This document shows, in pieces, positions 12,285-22,772 of a stretch of 64,000 nt of DNA; position 1 is the stretch's first letter, and each line of letters starts with the position of its first letter. Under the pieces are notes generated by a model that made no database searches, was not told the origin of the DNA, and saw only the letters and a list, made by a program, of their open reading frames with translations. The translations under genes and the position numbers were made by a program. Origin of the DNA: Rhizophagus irregularis (Eukaryota > Glomeromycota > Glomeromycetes > Glomerales > Glomeraceae); NCBI RefSeq assembly GCF_026210795.1, contig NC_089447.1, forward strand, positions 126,501 to 190,500. The letters are read 5' to 3'.

Positions 12285-12989
12285 TCATCATTTTTAAATC
12301 CAACATTCGTATATCAGCGGATTTGGTTACTTTCTAAATCTGAAAGATTTCATAATTCCGTTGCCTTTGTAATACCAAAAATCAAATAATAGACTATCAT
12401 TTAACTAAATAATAAGTTGAGTAAAAATCTAAAATTATTCAACATAAAGTAGACACAAAAAATCCATTTCACTAACAAAAAACACATTCTCACCTGCATA
12501 ATAATTTTAGTGTGTATTATTAGAAAGTAAGTATGCTTTAATAAAACAAAATGTAAAATAGAAAATTTATATAGTCACAATAGCTATGAATATTTTAAAA
12601 ATATTTTAAAACTCAATGAATATTGTTTAAAAAAATTTTTTTATAATAATTTTTATAAAATTGTCTATTTTTTATATTTTTCAAGTCATATAGTAACTAA
12701 TTCACATTTACATATTATTATAGGAACTTTACACTCAAACTGATTGTAAAACATATATACTTTCAATTTTATAAAAAAAAAAAATTCCAGAAATTATTGT
12801 GCAAAGTGAGATCCCATGGATATTATCAATATTATTAGAATCATATTTATTATATTTTTGGCTTAAAGAAGTATTTATCAAATTATTGTATAACAAACCC
12901 GAATAAAAATTTTTTTAATGTTCGTCCCCACGTTATGTAATGCTTTGTATAACAAAAATATCAAAAAATTAATACGTTGATTATAGGGT

Positions 12990-13110
12990 CTGGTACGAAA
13001 ATCTCGAAGCTCAAAATTCCGAAAATCCCGAACTGCGCAGCATTATGCTTAATGCTGGCCAATCTTTCGAGATTTCGTACCATTCGGGATTTTGACATTC
13101 GGGATTTTGG
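12990..13110. repeat. Inverted repeat with TCGGGATTTT units
   Basis: GGTACGAAAATCTCGAA near 12991 pairs with TTCGAGATTTCGTACC at about 13067-13082. TCGGGATTTT and its complement AAAATCCCGA recur inside and just beyond it. A hairpin or small transposon remnant. Confidence 0.6.
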
Positions 13111-14502
13111 GATCCCCTTAACATAAGTGTTTTTCAATCTAACTATGGATCCCTAATAACATAGTAAAAGTCATTGGGACAGTTTCACCGACAGGATCGT
13201 CTCAGTCCGATCGACATACCTAGTAAAATGCAGAAAAAATGGGGAAAAAAGAAAATTTGGTTTTATTACTATCATATAATGAAGGTTAGAAACATTTTTT
13301 ACTTTTTCTTAAGAAAATTTCTAAGGAACTACAAATCTCTTATATTATATATACCGTATGACATAGATTTAATAGTGAAATAAATGAAATATTGGTAAAG
13401 TTATTCAATTTTTCATTTTATACCACCGTTAAAAATAGGTAATAAATCAATTGTCTTCTCGAATTATTCAGAGACTTGTATTTATATAAACAGCATTTTA
13501 TTTTAGTTGTGCCCGTAAAAAATTTTTATCCAAAAATTCTTTTATATTTTCTACAAGACGAATAATTTTGACTTTCGATTGTGAATAACTAAATATGCTT
13601 CATTTACGAAAAATACTGGAACACTAGCTATATAAGAAAATATTAAAACTAATCCGGTTTTACTCCAGTACACAAACTGTGATTTGAACCAGTTTGATGT
13701 TTCATAGCATCGAAACTGAGTCAGCTTAAGTCAGAATTATCAAAAACAAAATTATCAAACTGGATGCGAGAATATATTCTGGTGGATTTCGCACAGTTTC
13801 AATGCTTTATCATATTTGATAAGATAAACTTTTAATTTCAAAAATAATAAATGTATCAATAACTGAATTATTATATTTACATGAAAAATAGGAACATTTC
13901 TTAAAATGACACTAGTAGTGAAGTGCATTTTCACGTGATCACCCATTTTATCACAAGGCATCACACCCACCTCTAAACGCGAAATACTAGGCAAAAACTT
14001 ATTTGTCACACTTTATTTGTCATCTGCACTTTCACGTGCAACTGCATAATGCCGTAATGCCGGCCCTGTAGGTGCTTTTTTTCACGGTTAGTTTGTTACT
14101 TCTGAGATCACATGTGATATTAGGATAATTAAAAATCACATGCAATTTTTTCAATTTAACATGACCATGACTAATCAAAAAAAAAATGCCACAATGGATT
14201 AATAATTTATAAAATATCTTGCTTTATTATTGACATTTATTTATTTGCGAAAAAAAGGCAATAAGGTTTCCAAAAAAAAATTCTTCATTTACTGTTACTA
14301 TCACTATTTGATCGGTTCTGTCGATCATATTGGTCCGTTCTAGCTCGAGTTCTACAAGTTATTGATGTCGATACACAATTTTACTTCAAGCTAATAATAT
14401 CACTTTAATCCCTGTTAATAATAAAAAAAAATTTTATAGTAGAAAGAAAAAAAAAATTTTTTCGTCCTACAAACTGACAAACTGATTTTTTAACGGATGC
14501 TC
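13111..14502. other. Intergenic stretch, no gene seen
   Basis: AT-rich filler. Small open frames at 13174-13383 and 13755-14009 have no supporting pattern and are not called. Confidence 0.4.
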
Positions 14503-14510
14503 TATAAATA
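14503..14510 (+). promoter_or_regulatory. TATA box upstream of YHVTCK gene A
   Basis: TATAAATA lies 226 bases before the ATG at 14736. The leader ends in a run of 21 A that includes the A of the start codon. Confidence 0.5.
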
Positions 14511-14735
14511 AGAGACGACTACGCGAATATAGTCAATCCTTTTATTTTCGTTTTTCACTTTAGATTTAATTTAACGCGAGCAATAATTTGTTAAAAAATA
14601 TTCTTTGTATTTTCCTGAATAATCTTTAACAATTTCGTTGCGCCAAATATTATACAATTTTGCGTTTTGGCAATAATCGTTCGACCTTACATTTTATTCA
14701 AAAAAATTTCACGTCAAAAAAAAAAAAAAAAAAAA

Positions 14736-15233
14736 ATGAGCACTGCACCAAACAACTTAGATTTAGTGGAAGCTTTGCAATCTACGGGATGCAAATTATT
14801 CTATCAACCTCCAAACGATATAAATATTTATCATGTTACTTGTGAAATGGTTTTTCAATCGGAAAATTCTGTTTCCTGTGACGACGATATTTTTGATTAC
14901 GAGTTTTTTTATCAAAATTATCATGTTAAATGTAAATTATTATCGCATTATTTGGTTGTAAATATGTTGAATAAGGAGATTTATAATAGAGATTTTGATG
15001 CAAACGAGTTAAGACATAGGTATTCATTAACTTCTTATCAAAAATTAAATCTCGAACTAAATTTAAGGGAAATTCTTCCTCTTTATCTCTATATCCCAAA
15101 TGGATCTTTACATGGAAATACTGAAGGAAATGTGACGCCAAATCAAATTTATTCCGACAATAATGTGCCCGATAATAATTGTGTCGTTTATAATCATGTT
15201 ACAAATGAAAATGCTCGTCATCAACAACAATAA
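14736..15233 (+). CDS. YHVTCK family protein A (unrecognised family)
   Basis: An intronless frame of 165 residues. The start is the ATG after the A-run; the upstream in-frame codons are leader. The core, about residues 17-115, is shared with the genes at 22143, 42365, 42862, 49098 and 52985: KLFYQPPNDINIYHVTCEM, then DYEFFYQNYHVKCKLLSH, LNKEIYNRDFD, and TSYQKLNLELNLREILPLYL. The two YHV(T/K)C blocks resemble each other, pointing to an internal duplication. The tail of about 45 residues is Asn/Gln/His-rich and ends HQQQ. No signal peptide or membrane segment is visible, so a soluble intracellular protein is likely. The family is not known to me, so no function is assigned. A TATA box lies upstream. 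Confidence 0.85.
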   Translation: MSTAPNNLDLVEALQSTGCKLFYQPPNDINIYHVTCEMVFQSENSVSCDDDIFDYEFFYQNYHVKCKLLSHYLVVNMLNKEIYNRDFDANELRHRYSLTSYQKLNLELNLREILPLYLYIPNGSLHGNTEGNVTPNQIYSDNNVPDNNCVVYNHVTNENARHQQQ

Positions 15234-15709
15234 TATTAACAATTACTTAATATAGTATTTATATACGAATTATTTCTTTATTAAGAATTAGATAATGTGA
15301 TTTTATAGTCACTAAGTTTCCTAAATACTAAATTTGTGAAACCTTTTTTATCAAGAAAATTTAAGCTATGATAATAATATATTAGTTGATTTTATTTATA
15401 GATAATATTCAATACAAGAATTAATAAATTTTTTGAATTATGCTTTGATCTTAACTATCGTAAAATGTGTATATAATGATGTTAAATCGATAAATTTTAT
15501 TATCCATATAAATGTCCATTACGTTTTTATTGCGCGTCACAGGTCAAAACTTAACAAAGAGACATGAATTATGACATTAAGCTCCTCCTAATGAATTCAG
15601 CTCGATATTTATGAGACGCTTCTGTGAGTCAGGCTTTTGATAAATAAATAGTTCATGGTGATTAGTGTTTGGATGCAAGTTAATCATCTTTTTCTTCTCG
15701 AAATTTCGA

Positions 15710-15890
15710 TCGACACGCAACAGCTTATTTTTTTTTTTTTGATCAACACAAAAAAAAAACCAAGTTTGTTGCTGCTGCTTGTCTTGATCGACACAAAAAA
15801 AAAATCCAAGTTTGATTGCTTTGATCGACATGAAGAAAAATAAAAATTGCTGCTTCAAAAGATTGTTTATTTTTGATCGACAAGTAATTG
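15710..15890. repeat. GATCGACA / poly-A minisatellite
   Basis: Four or five degenerate units of TTGATCGACAC, then A(9-10), then CCAAGTTTG, with GTTGCTGCTGC interruptions. Low-complexity frames on both strands here are repeat products. Confidence 0.7.
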
Positions 15891-16179
15891 ATAAATTGAT
15901 TTTTAATTTAAAATTATTAAATGTATTACACTGGTTCGCTACGAAATTTATGATTTTTTTTTTTAATTTATAATTGTCTTTCCTTGAAAACATTCTATAT
16001 AAAATTAATAAAAATGAAAAAAATTTTTATATTACTAAATTGAAACTTTTATTTTCTCTTGTTTCATATGGTCTGGTTCATTTCACTGGCAATCATTTCC
16101 CAATTCACCTTATCCTAATAACCCTAATAATTTTTTTAACTCTTATCCTAAAATCCTTTGCCTGTCGACAGCGTTGTAC

Positions 16180-16470
16180 ATAGGATATGTCCCGCCAAAA
16201 TTTTAATGTCCGGAACAATGTCCCGTCTAAAAATTACGAGTAGTAAAATAACTAATTATAAATTATCATATCTCTGCCAATATTAATGTTAGAGATATGG
16301 AATTACTACTATTTGATTCGTCTTGATAAGACGAATTCAATGGGCTATTTATTAAAATTGAATCAGTAGTTAAAAAAATAACAAATTTAAAGGCACGTGA
16401 TTTTAATGTCCCAAATCCCAATGTCCCTGGTTTGGACATGCCCTGGACTGTCCTGTCCATGGACATGTCC
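16180..16470. repeat. Stretch rich in ATGTCC / GGACAT repeats
   Basis: TATGTCCCG, AATGTCCGG and AATGTCCCG recur at 16188-16230, and AATGTCCC, GGACATG and TGTCCATGGACATGTCC at 16395-16475. The two ends are partly complementary, as in a degenerate inverted-repeat element. Confidence 0.5.
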
Positions 16471-16599
16471 TGTCTCAATGACAACACCGCCTGTTGGCCT
16501 TTCGCTGAAACGTTTGTCGATGAGATAATTGTCGATGAAATGAAATGATTGTCGGTGAAAGAATGCGTTAATGCGACCTTTCATATTAATATTCAAATT

Positions 16600-17400
16600 T
16601 TCAAACCAATATACAGTAAATAATACAACACAAAATATTCCTAGTTTTATTATTTATTTGTTTCATTAGATTTTATTTTCTATTTGTTAATTAATTTATC
16701 ATTAAATTCATGTCGAATGCTTTATTTGTTTCATGTTTCGGCAAAATAAATATTTGTCAGTAACCATTTAAGACACTAACTATGTTAATTTAGCTTCTAA
16801 ACATTTATAAGTTCTGTTTAATTGACTTTTGTACATTATGAATGATTGTACAACTGTTTTTTTACATTGTATTCAAATTACTTTATACATTTCCCTTAAA
16901 AATTACCTACGTAAGAACGCGTGTTTGTTACACGATAATGGTGATCACATCAATTTTATATATTTAAAACACAAAAGTTGGATTTTAAAAAAATCATTTT
17001 TGTATGTATAAGCCTTGTTATTTCAAATAATGCCGGATTCAACTGCTTTCATGTAATTGAGTCAACTTTACGTTAGGATGTCAAGTTCCAAGCAATCTAG
17101 ACTCTGTAAAAAGAGTTTACACATGTTTTTTATTCATATTTCCTCGTAAATGCATCATATTCGCAGAATTTGCAATTTCAAACTTTGGAAATTATTCCGT
17201 GGAGGTTTACGGAAAATATGGAAAATTTTAATAATTTTTAAGAAAAAATTATCAGTTTCGGAAATGCCAAAGTTTACTATTATACATACAGTAATGATAA
17301 AATCCATTTTAAGATAAGCGATTAAGATTTTCTATGACTTATTGAGTATAACATATAAATACATATAATTTCTAAATCGAAATTTTTAATTTAAGATGCC
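16600..17400. other. Intergenic stretch, no gene seen
   Basis: AT-rich. A 60-codon plus-strand frame at 16829 has no recognisable pattern and is not called. Confidence 0.4.
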
Positions 17401-17412
17401 CTGCTAAACTTG

Positions 17413-17535
17413 CTAAATATCACCGCTGGTGATTGTTACCTTACCAGAATTAGGGTAGAGTTTTGGGCGGAATTAAAATGTCATGAAACTCCGCCCGCTA
17501 ATATTTGCTAATGCTGGTGTGGTGATGATCACCGT
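17413..17535 (+). repeat. Dispersed repeat, inverted copy at 45632-45762
   Basis: Contains AAATATCACCGCTGGTGATT, ACCTTACCAGAATTA, and ATGAAACTCCGCCCG. The complement of 45632-45762 has the same blocks in the same order. The two ends hold ATCACC/GGTGAT palindromes. Confidence 0.75.
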
Positions 17536-17879
17536 GCGGTGATTTTTGACATTTTCAACATAAATAAAGCAATTTATAATCACAAAAAGTGAAATAAAAA
17601 CCGGATCAATCGTTAACACTATACAGTGATTATGGAGTAGATAAAATATCCCAAATTGCATACAATTCCCAAATCCGAATTTGGGGATACGATCGGATTC
17701 TTAATTCTGGCCGAAATTACAATTTGATCAAAGTTAAATCAACAGATCAACAATAAAATTTATCACAATCACTGATTTGCAATTTCCGACTTCCGATCAT
17801 CATGCACGATATGTGGCGCAGTTGCGATTTAGTTTTTGGGATAAAGAGGAGGTTTCCCGGGTACATTTTCTCCGAGTTC

Positions 17880-18480
17880 ATTCATTACTTATTTTAGATA
17901 GACGCTATTAATTTTCTCCTGCACCTATTTCTTTCATGATTTTGGCGTATGATAGACAAAGCTTCTCCTGCATATCTCATTCATAAATTACTTGTTTTGG
18001 GATCGTACTAATTTCTGATATTGGAATTATCTCTTTCATATATTCCGACGTGAAAATCTCTTTCAATATATTACTTATTTTGGATATATTAACTTTTGCA
18101 CATACATTCTTTATCTCTTTCATATAATTTGGCGTACGATAACGAACTTCTGGGCGTCTCTTTAATATATTACTAAGTTTGGATCATTAATCATTTATCT
18201 TTCTTGGCGTGCATTAACGACACATATCTCTTTCATAAATTGCTTAGTAAGGATAGCTTATTTGCCCTTTTATATAATTTTGCATACAGTAATGAAACAA
18301 CTCCTGCATGTCTCTTTCATATATTGCTCAGTTTATATTATTTACTTACCTATTTTGTATAATTTTGGCTTATGATAATGAAACATCTCCTGCATATTTC
18401 TTTCATATATCTCTCAATTCGGATCATAAGTTTACCTTTTTCATATTTTAACATACAATTATATCATTCGTTTACACATT
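17880..18480. repeat. Minisatellite, about 105-base unit, five or more copies
   Basis: Degenerate units carry CTCCTGCATATCTCTTTCAT, ATATTACTTAGTTTGGATCA and ATAATTTTGGCGTATGATAA in the same order. The downstream end is clearest (18300-18440). Complementary, related blocks occur at 41480-41850. Confidence 0.7.
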
Positions 18481-18589
18481 TTTAATTTTTCACCTTATTT
18501 TGTGCACGAATCAGATTAAGATAATCTAGTGACGTGTTAAATTGAAAATATAATTGTGGAATTTGCCTATAATTTGTCCTTACTGACCT

Positions 18590-18745
18590 GATAATGTATG
18601 GATAATGTCTGAAATATTCATATTCCGGCACATTATCCGGATATTTCGAAATATTCATATTTAGGTAAATTATCCGGACATTTCAAAATGACCGGAATAT
18701 TTTATGTTTCGGTACATTATCCGGACTCAAAGTGTCCGGAAACTT
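18590..18745. repeat. TCCGGA-containing short repeats
   Basis: CACATTATCCGGATATTTC, AAATTATCCGGACATTTC and TACATTATCCGGACTC follow one another at roughly 60-base spacing. Confidence 0.65.
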
Positions 18746-19475
18746 TCACGGACGTTTTCTAAACATCGGACATCATCATTGCAATTTCCGAACATCTCTT
18801 TTTTACGGAAAAAAATTGATCATTTTCAAAACAACTTTGATTTTGCATTCAAAGAGTTTTAGAAAGCATAATACGGAATATAGAGAAGCCAAATACCAAG
18901 AAATATTCTCGTTATTCCTTATTTATAGTTAAACCAATTCAAGTACTTCGTCGTATAAAGCCGATAAAGTTGTATCCATCTGAATATGTGGAGTAGCAAG
19001 AAGTAGAATATGTAATGCAAGGATTTTATAAGTTTTGATTTGGTTTGAATAAAAAAAAAATTCCACACAAAGGTTTTTTTTTCTTTTTTTTCTTTTGTAT
19101 TTTAATTAGATTAAAATTATTTCAACATGCTATTTTCCATAATGAAAAGTATGAAAGGACTAGATTAAAATAAAAATTTAAATTTACCGCACAATTTTAA
19201 CATAACGTATTCTGATGATTTTTTTTCCAGTGCTAGATACAACAATTTATTTAATCGCATTGCGAAATGATTAAATAAACTACTAAATAAATTCAACGAT
19301 ATTTTATATTAAAAAAGAAACTATTAGATATTTATATGAAAAAGCAGATGATCAATTCCATATTCGACATAAAATTCTTGATAAACAAATAAAATTTCTA
19401 AATTTGAAATGTTGGGATGAAGATGATCTACAAATTAATCATCGTTAAATCACATGATGACGAAGAATAAGTATT
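18746..19475. other. Intergenic stretch, no gene seen
   Basis: AT-rich with A- and T-runs. Nothing recognised. Confidence 0.4.
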
Positions 19476-19564
19476 AGTTATTTACTAATCTAGTAGTATA
19501 TAAATGGGTTATCATCCGAAGGATGATGGCCCATTTATATACTAAACTAGATCAGTAAATAACT
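19476..19564. repeat. Long palindrome, 42-base arms
   Basis: The left arm opens AGTTATTTACTAATCTAGTA and ends TGGGTTATCATCC. The right arm is its complement with three or four differences, and only GAA lies between them. A second perfect palindrome, TCCGCCAGTTTATAACTGGC (then GGA), follows at 19592-19614. Extreme foldback potential; possibly a fold-back element. Confidence 0.85.
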
Positions 19565-20159
19565 TTTTTATCATCCTAGATATACTAATTGGTCCGCCAG
19601 TTTATAACTGGCGGAAAAAATCCTAAATACCAATTAGTAGCCAGGTGATAATAATTTTTTATCGCATGAAACAACTATATTAGTATATTGGATAGCAATT
19701 AATTATAGACAAAGAAATGTTTTGAGCAATTTCCTTAAAAATTCGGGAGAACGATTATCACGATCAAATAAATTTGAAATTAATGCGCAGTAAGGAGTTG
19801 TAAATTTTCGATGAGATGACAAGTTTAAAACGTAACGTAACCTTTCATTTTATTGCGTATTCACTTACTGACTTCGCTTTATTTATCGACATAACATTCT
19901 TCTGAATGAAATTTTGCCTTCTTTAAAGTTTTTTTGAAAGATATCCTATGTATTTATTATATATAATTCATTTTAAATATTATTGAAATTTCTGGATAAA
20001 AAACTTTTTCACAATTAACGAGATTTAACTTATTACTATTTGGGGTTGAACTGACGAAACTTATGCTAATAAAAATTACTTGGTGCCATACAGAGCTCAT
20101 TATATCAGAATTTAAGGCTTGAATAAGGTGTAAAGCGAGGAAGTATGAAAATTCAGCAT

Positions 20160-20949
20160 ATACTTGGGTGCCGAAACCTACATATGCCGAAATATATTTG
20201 GATTTGACATATGCCGAAATATAGTTTCGGCATTTTGCCGAAATCCCAAATCCCAAATCCCAAACTATTGCCGAAATCCCAAATTATTGCCGAAATCCCA
20301 AATTGTTGCCGAAATCCCAAATTATTTTCGGTCGGACTGAAATGATCTGCAAAAAATTCCTTTTTTTGGAAAATTGCGTGACCATTTTCAATTTTGATAG
20401 GGAACAAAATTTCCTTTATTTGGATTTGTGTAACATCATGTGATACAATTTGACCAACAACGATTTGGAATTTAGCAACGATAGGGATTTTTCGGCTGGA
20501 GCTGTGAACACATTGCGGTCGACTCTGACCTTGTGGTAATGTAAAGATTATGGTAGCATTCGGCAGACCAACGCATTATCCCCCAGAAATGGGGAGAGGT
20601 TAGAGGGTAGATTTGGGGTCCCTGGGGCATTCTCGGGGGACGCCCTAAATCTTAGTTCGAAGGGTGAGGTCCCGTAGGGGATGAATTTCCAAATTTCTAT
20701 ACACGTATTTTAGTTGTCCATCATGTAAATGCTGTCTTACTTTAATTTGTAATAGTTTTGGTTATACTACTCTTCTAGTAATAAAATAAAAATAAATAAA
20801 TAAATTGGGATTTTTCGGCAATAATTTGGGATTTCGACAACAATTTGGGATTTCGGCAATGGTTTGGGATTTGGAATTTCGGCAATCGGCATATGCTGAA
20901 AGGGGTTTTGATTTCGGCATATAGCCGAAAAGTTTCGGCACCCAAGTTT
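20160..20949. mobile_element. MULE-like non-autonomous element
   Basis: It has 16-base perfect ends ACTTGGGTGCCGAAAC (20162-20177) and complement (to 20947), flanked by a direct repeat AATTCAGCAT at 20150-20159 and 20950-20959. Nine- to ten-base duplications are typical of Mutator-like elements. Both subterminal regions are built of GCCGAAATCCCAAAT units in opposite orientation. No transposase inside. The middle is G+C-richer (about 20560-20690) but not coding. Confidence 0.85.
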
Positions 20950-21026
20950 AATTCAGCATGTATGATTTTTCTTTGCGAGATTCGCGTAGTCAATATATGT
21001 AAACGTTAATTACTTAGTATACTATT

Positions 21027-21148
21027 GGGTATTACTAAATATCACCAATGGTCACGTGAATTTATGATGTAATTCCGCCCAGTATTTTATTAAATTTTTT
21101 AATTCCGGCCAAAAGTATCATAATGTATGGTGAACTTTAGTAATACCC
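21027..21148. mobile_element. Small inverted-repeat element (122 bases)
   Basis: Left end GGGTATTACTAAATATCACC and right end GGTGAACTTTAGTAATACCC are complementary over 20 bases with two mismatches. A tiny MITE, related at its ends to the AAATATCACC blocks at 17413 and 45762. Confidence 0.75.
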
Positions 21149-22080
21149 ATATTGGCCATATAAAATTTGGTTTAACGGTGTATTTCACCTATGTAATACA
21201 TTAAATTTTTTAAAATTTCGCTTTGAAATTCACCAAAAGTAAATTTTACCTTTATGCGTAAACTAATATTTTCATTATATTTTTGATTATATAATGTCGT
21301 ATTAAAAATTGTAAATTTTATTTTTTTTTGATTTTTTTTAAGCTGAAAAAATTTAGATTTTGATATAATAAATATAATTCACATAATATGGTAAAAATCA
21401 TTCCTTAACCTAATGATCCAGTCGTGAATACTTCAAACATTTCTCAAACCCGCGTACGGCGTACTACCTAAATTATAATTAAAATTACTTGTATTTTAAA
21501 CGTCAATATAAATGAATTTTATGCCAGTTCATTGATTTTCTATTCATATTTTTCATGTGATATAGGTTAATGTAGTAATTATCCTTTTGTATATTACGTC
21601 CAAATAAAAAATTTTTTAATAATTCAAGTTCAGAATTTTTTTTTTTACTTTTTACAATAACTGAAGCGCCTAGAAAATAAATGAATTTTATTTTATACCT
21701 GTTGATTATACATACAGTTGGTACAGTACATCTATCCTAAGATTACGATTCATGGTATGGCCAATTTTCATCTAGACGTCCCTTTACCTAATTACCTTTA
21801 TTTTGGAATCACAGTCTCTTCCGAAGTTTACATATTTTGGGTTCACTTTGCAATAATTTCTATCCTGTTATTCATAATAAGATCTATATTTACAATTTCA
21901 CGTTTAGGTTAAAGGAAGGTTATCACATTATTATTTAACGAATTACTTCTTGTGATGACTATGTCAACAAATACGTAACTTGTCAAATTTTGATTTGCTA
22001 ATTTAATTAGAGTATTCACGTGAAGACATTCACTTTTATAAATGATCAACATTTTATTAGCGTTACTGCAAACCATAAAA
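21149..22080. other. Intergenic stretch, no gene seen
   Basis: AT-rich. The frame at 21718-21912 has no recognisable pattern. Confidence 0.4.
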
Positions 22081-22088
22081 TATATAAG
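22081..22088 (+). promoter_or_regulatory. TATA box upstream of YHVTCK gene B
   Basis: TATATAAG, 55 bases before the end of the leader at 22143. Between it and the ATG lies a T-run, an A-run and a G-run in direct succession. Confidence 0.5.
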
Positions 22089-22142
22089 ACCTATTCCCAT
22101 CGAAATTTTTTTTTTTTTAAAAAAAAAAGGGGGGACGAAAAA

Positions 22143-22772
22143 ATGAATACGAATACTACTATTACTTCTAATCCAGAAAACAAGGTTTCAATTCAAACTA
22201 TGCAAAACCATCAAGTTTTTCAATCGAATGAACTTAGATTATTCTATCAAGCACCAAATGATGATAATTTTTATCATGTAACTTGTAAAACGATTTTGCA
22301 AGATTCTATTTCCTGGAACGATGATGATTATGATTACGAATTTTTTTTTCAAAGTTATCATGTTACATGTAAATTATTATCACATTCTTCAATTTTAAAT
22401 ATATTGAATAAGGAAATTTATGGAAGGGATTTCAATTTAAATGACTTCAAACAAAAATATTTATTATTAACTTCACGACAAAAGTTAAATCTCGAAACAA
22501 GCTTAAAGCAGATTCTCCCTTTGTACCTCTCGCAACATCCTATTCCTGACGAAGAGACGAGACTAGATTACGATAAAAGTTTAGATTCTTCTCACGATAA
22601 AAATATTGAAAATAATATTATGGTGACTCAAGGATATTCAACGGTTAACAGCCAAAACAATTTCGACAATAGCTGGCAACACAATGATTATAATTCTCAA
22701 CAAGATAATGAAATTTATACTTATGTCGATCATTCATACGATTTTCCTCAATACCCAAATATCCAACAGTAA
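22143..22772 (+). CDS. YHVTCK family protein B (unrecognised family)
   Basis: An intronless frame of 209 residues from the first ATG after the homopolymer leader. The core, about residues 32-135, is the clearest copy in the window: RLFYQAPNDDNFYHVTCKTI, YDYEFFFQSYHVTCKLLSH, ILNILNKEIYGRDF, and SRQKLNLETSLKQILPLYL. A variable tail follows (residues 140-209) with DEETRLDYDKSLDSSHD and then Asn/Gln/His/Tyr-rich sequence ending YPNIQQ. The tail segment EETRLDYDKS matches KDTRTDYSRS in the member at 49098, so part of the tail is conserved too. There is no signal peptide and no membrane segment. Function unknown; a soluble, possibly nuclear protein with a low-complexity tail is a guess only. Confidence 0.9.
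   Translation: MNTNTTITSNPENKVSIQTMQNHQVFQSNELRLFYQAPNDDNFYHVTCKTILQDSISWNDDDYDYEFFFQSYHVTCKLLSHSSILNILNKEIYGRDFNLNDFKQKYLLLTSRQKLNLETSLKQILPLYLSQHPIPDEETRLDYDKSLDSSHDKNIENNIMVTQGYSTVNSQNNFDNSWQHNDYNSQQDNEIYTYVDHSYDFPQYPNIQQ

Noticed and set aside
15577-15993. 138-codon minus-strand frame with Phe/Lys runs
   Set aside because: Generated by the GATCGACA/poly-A minisatellite.
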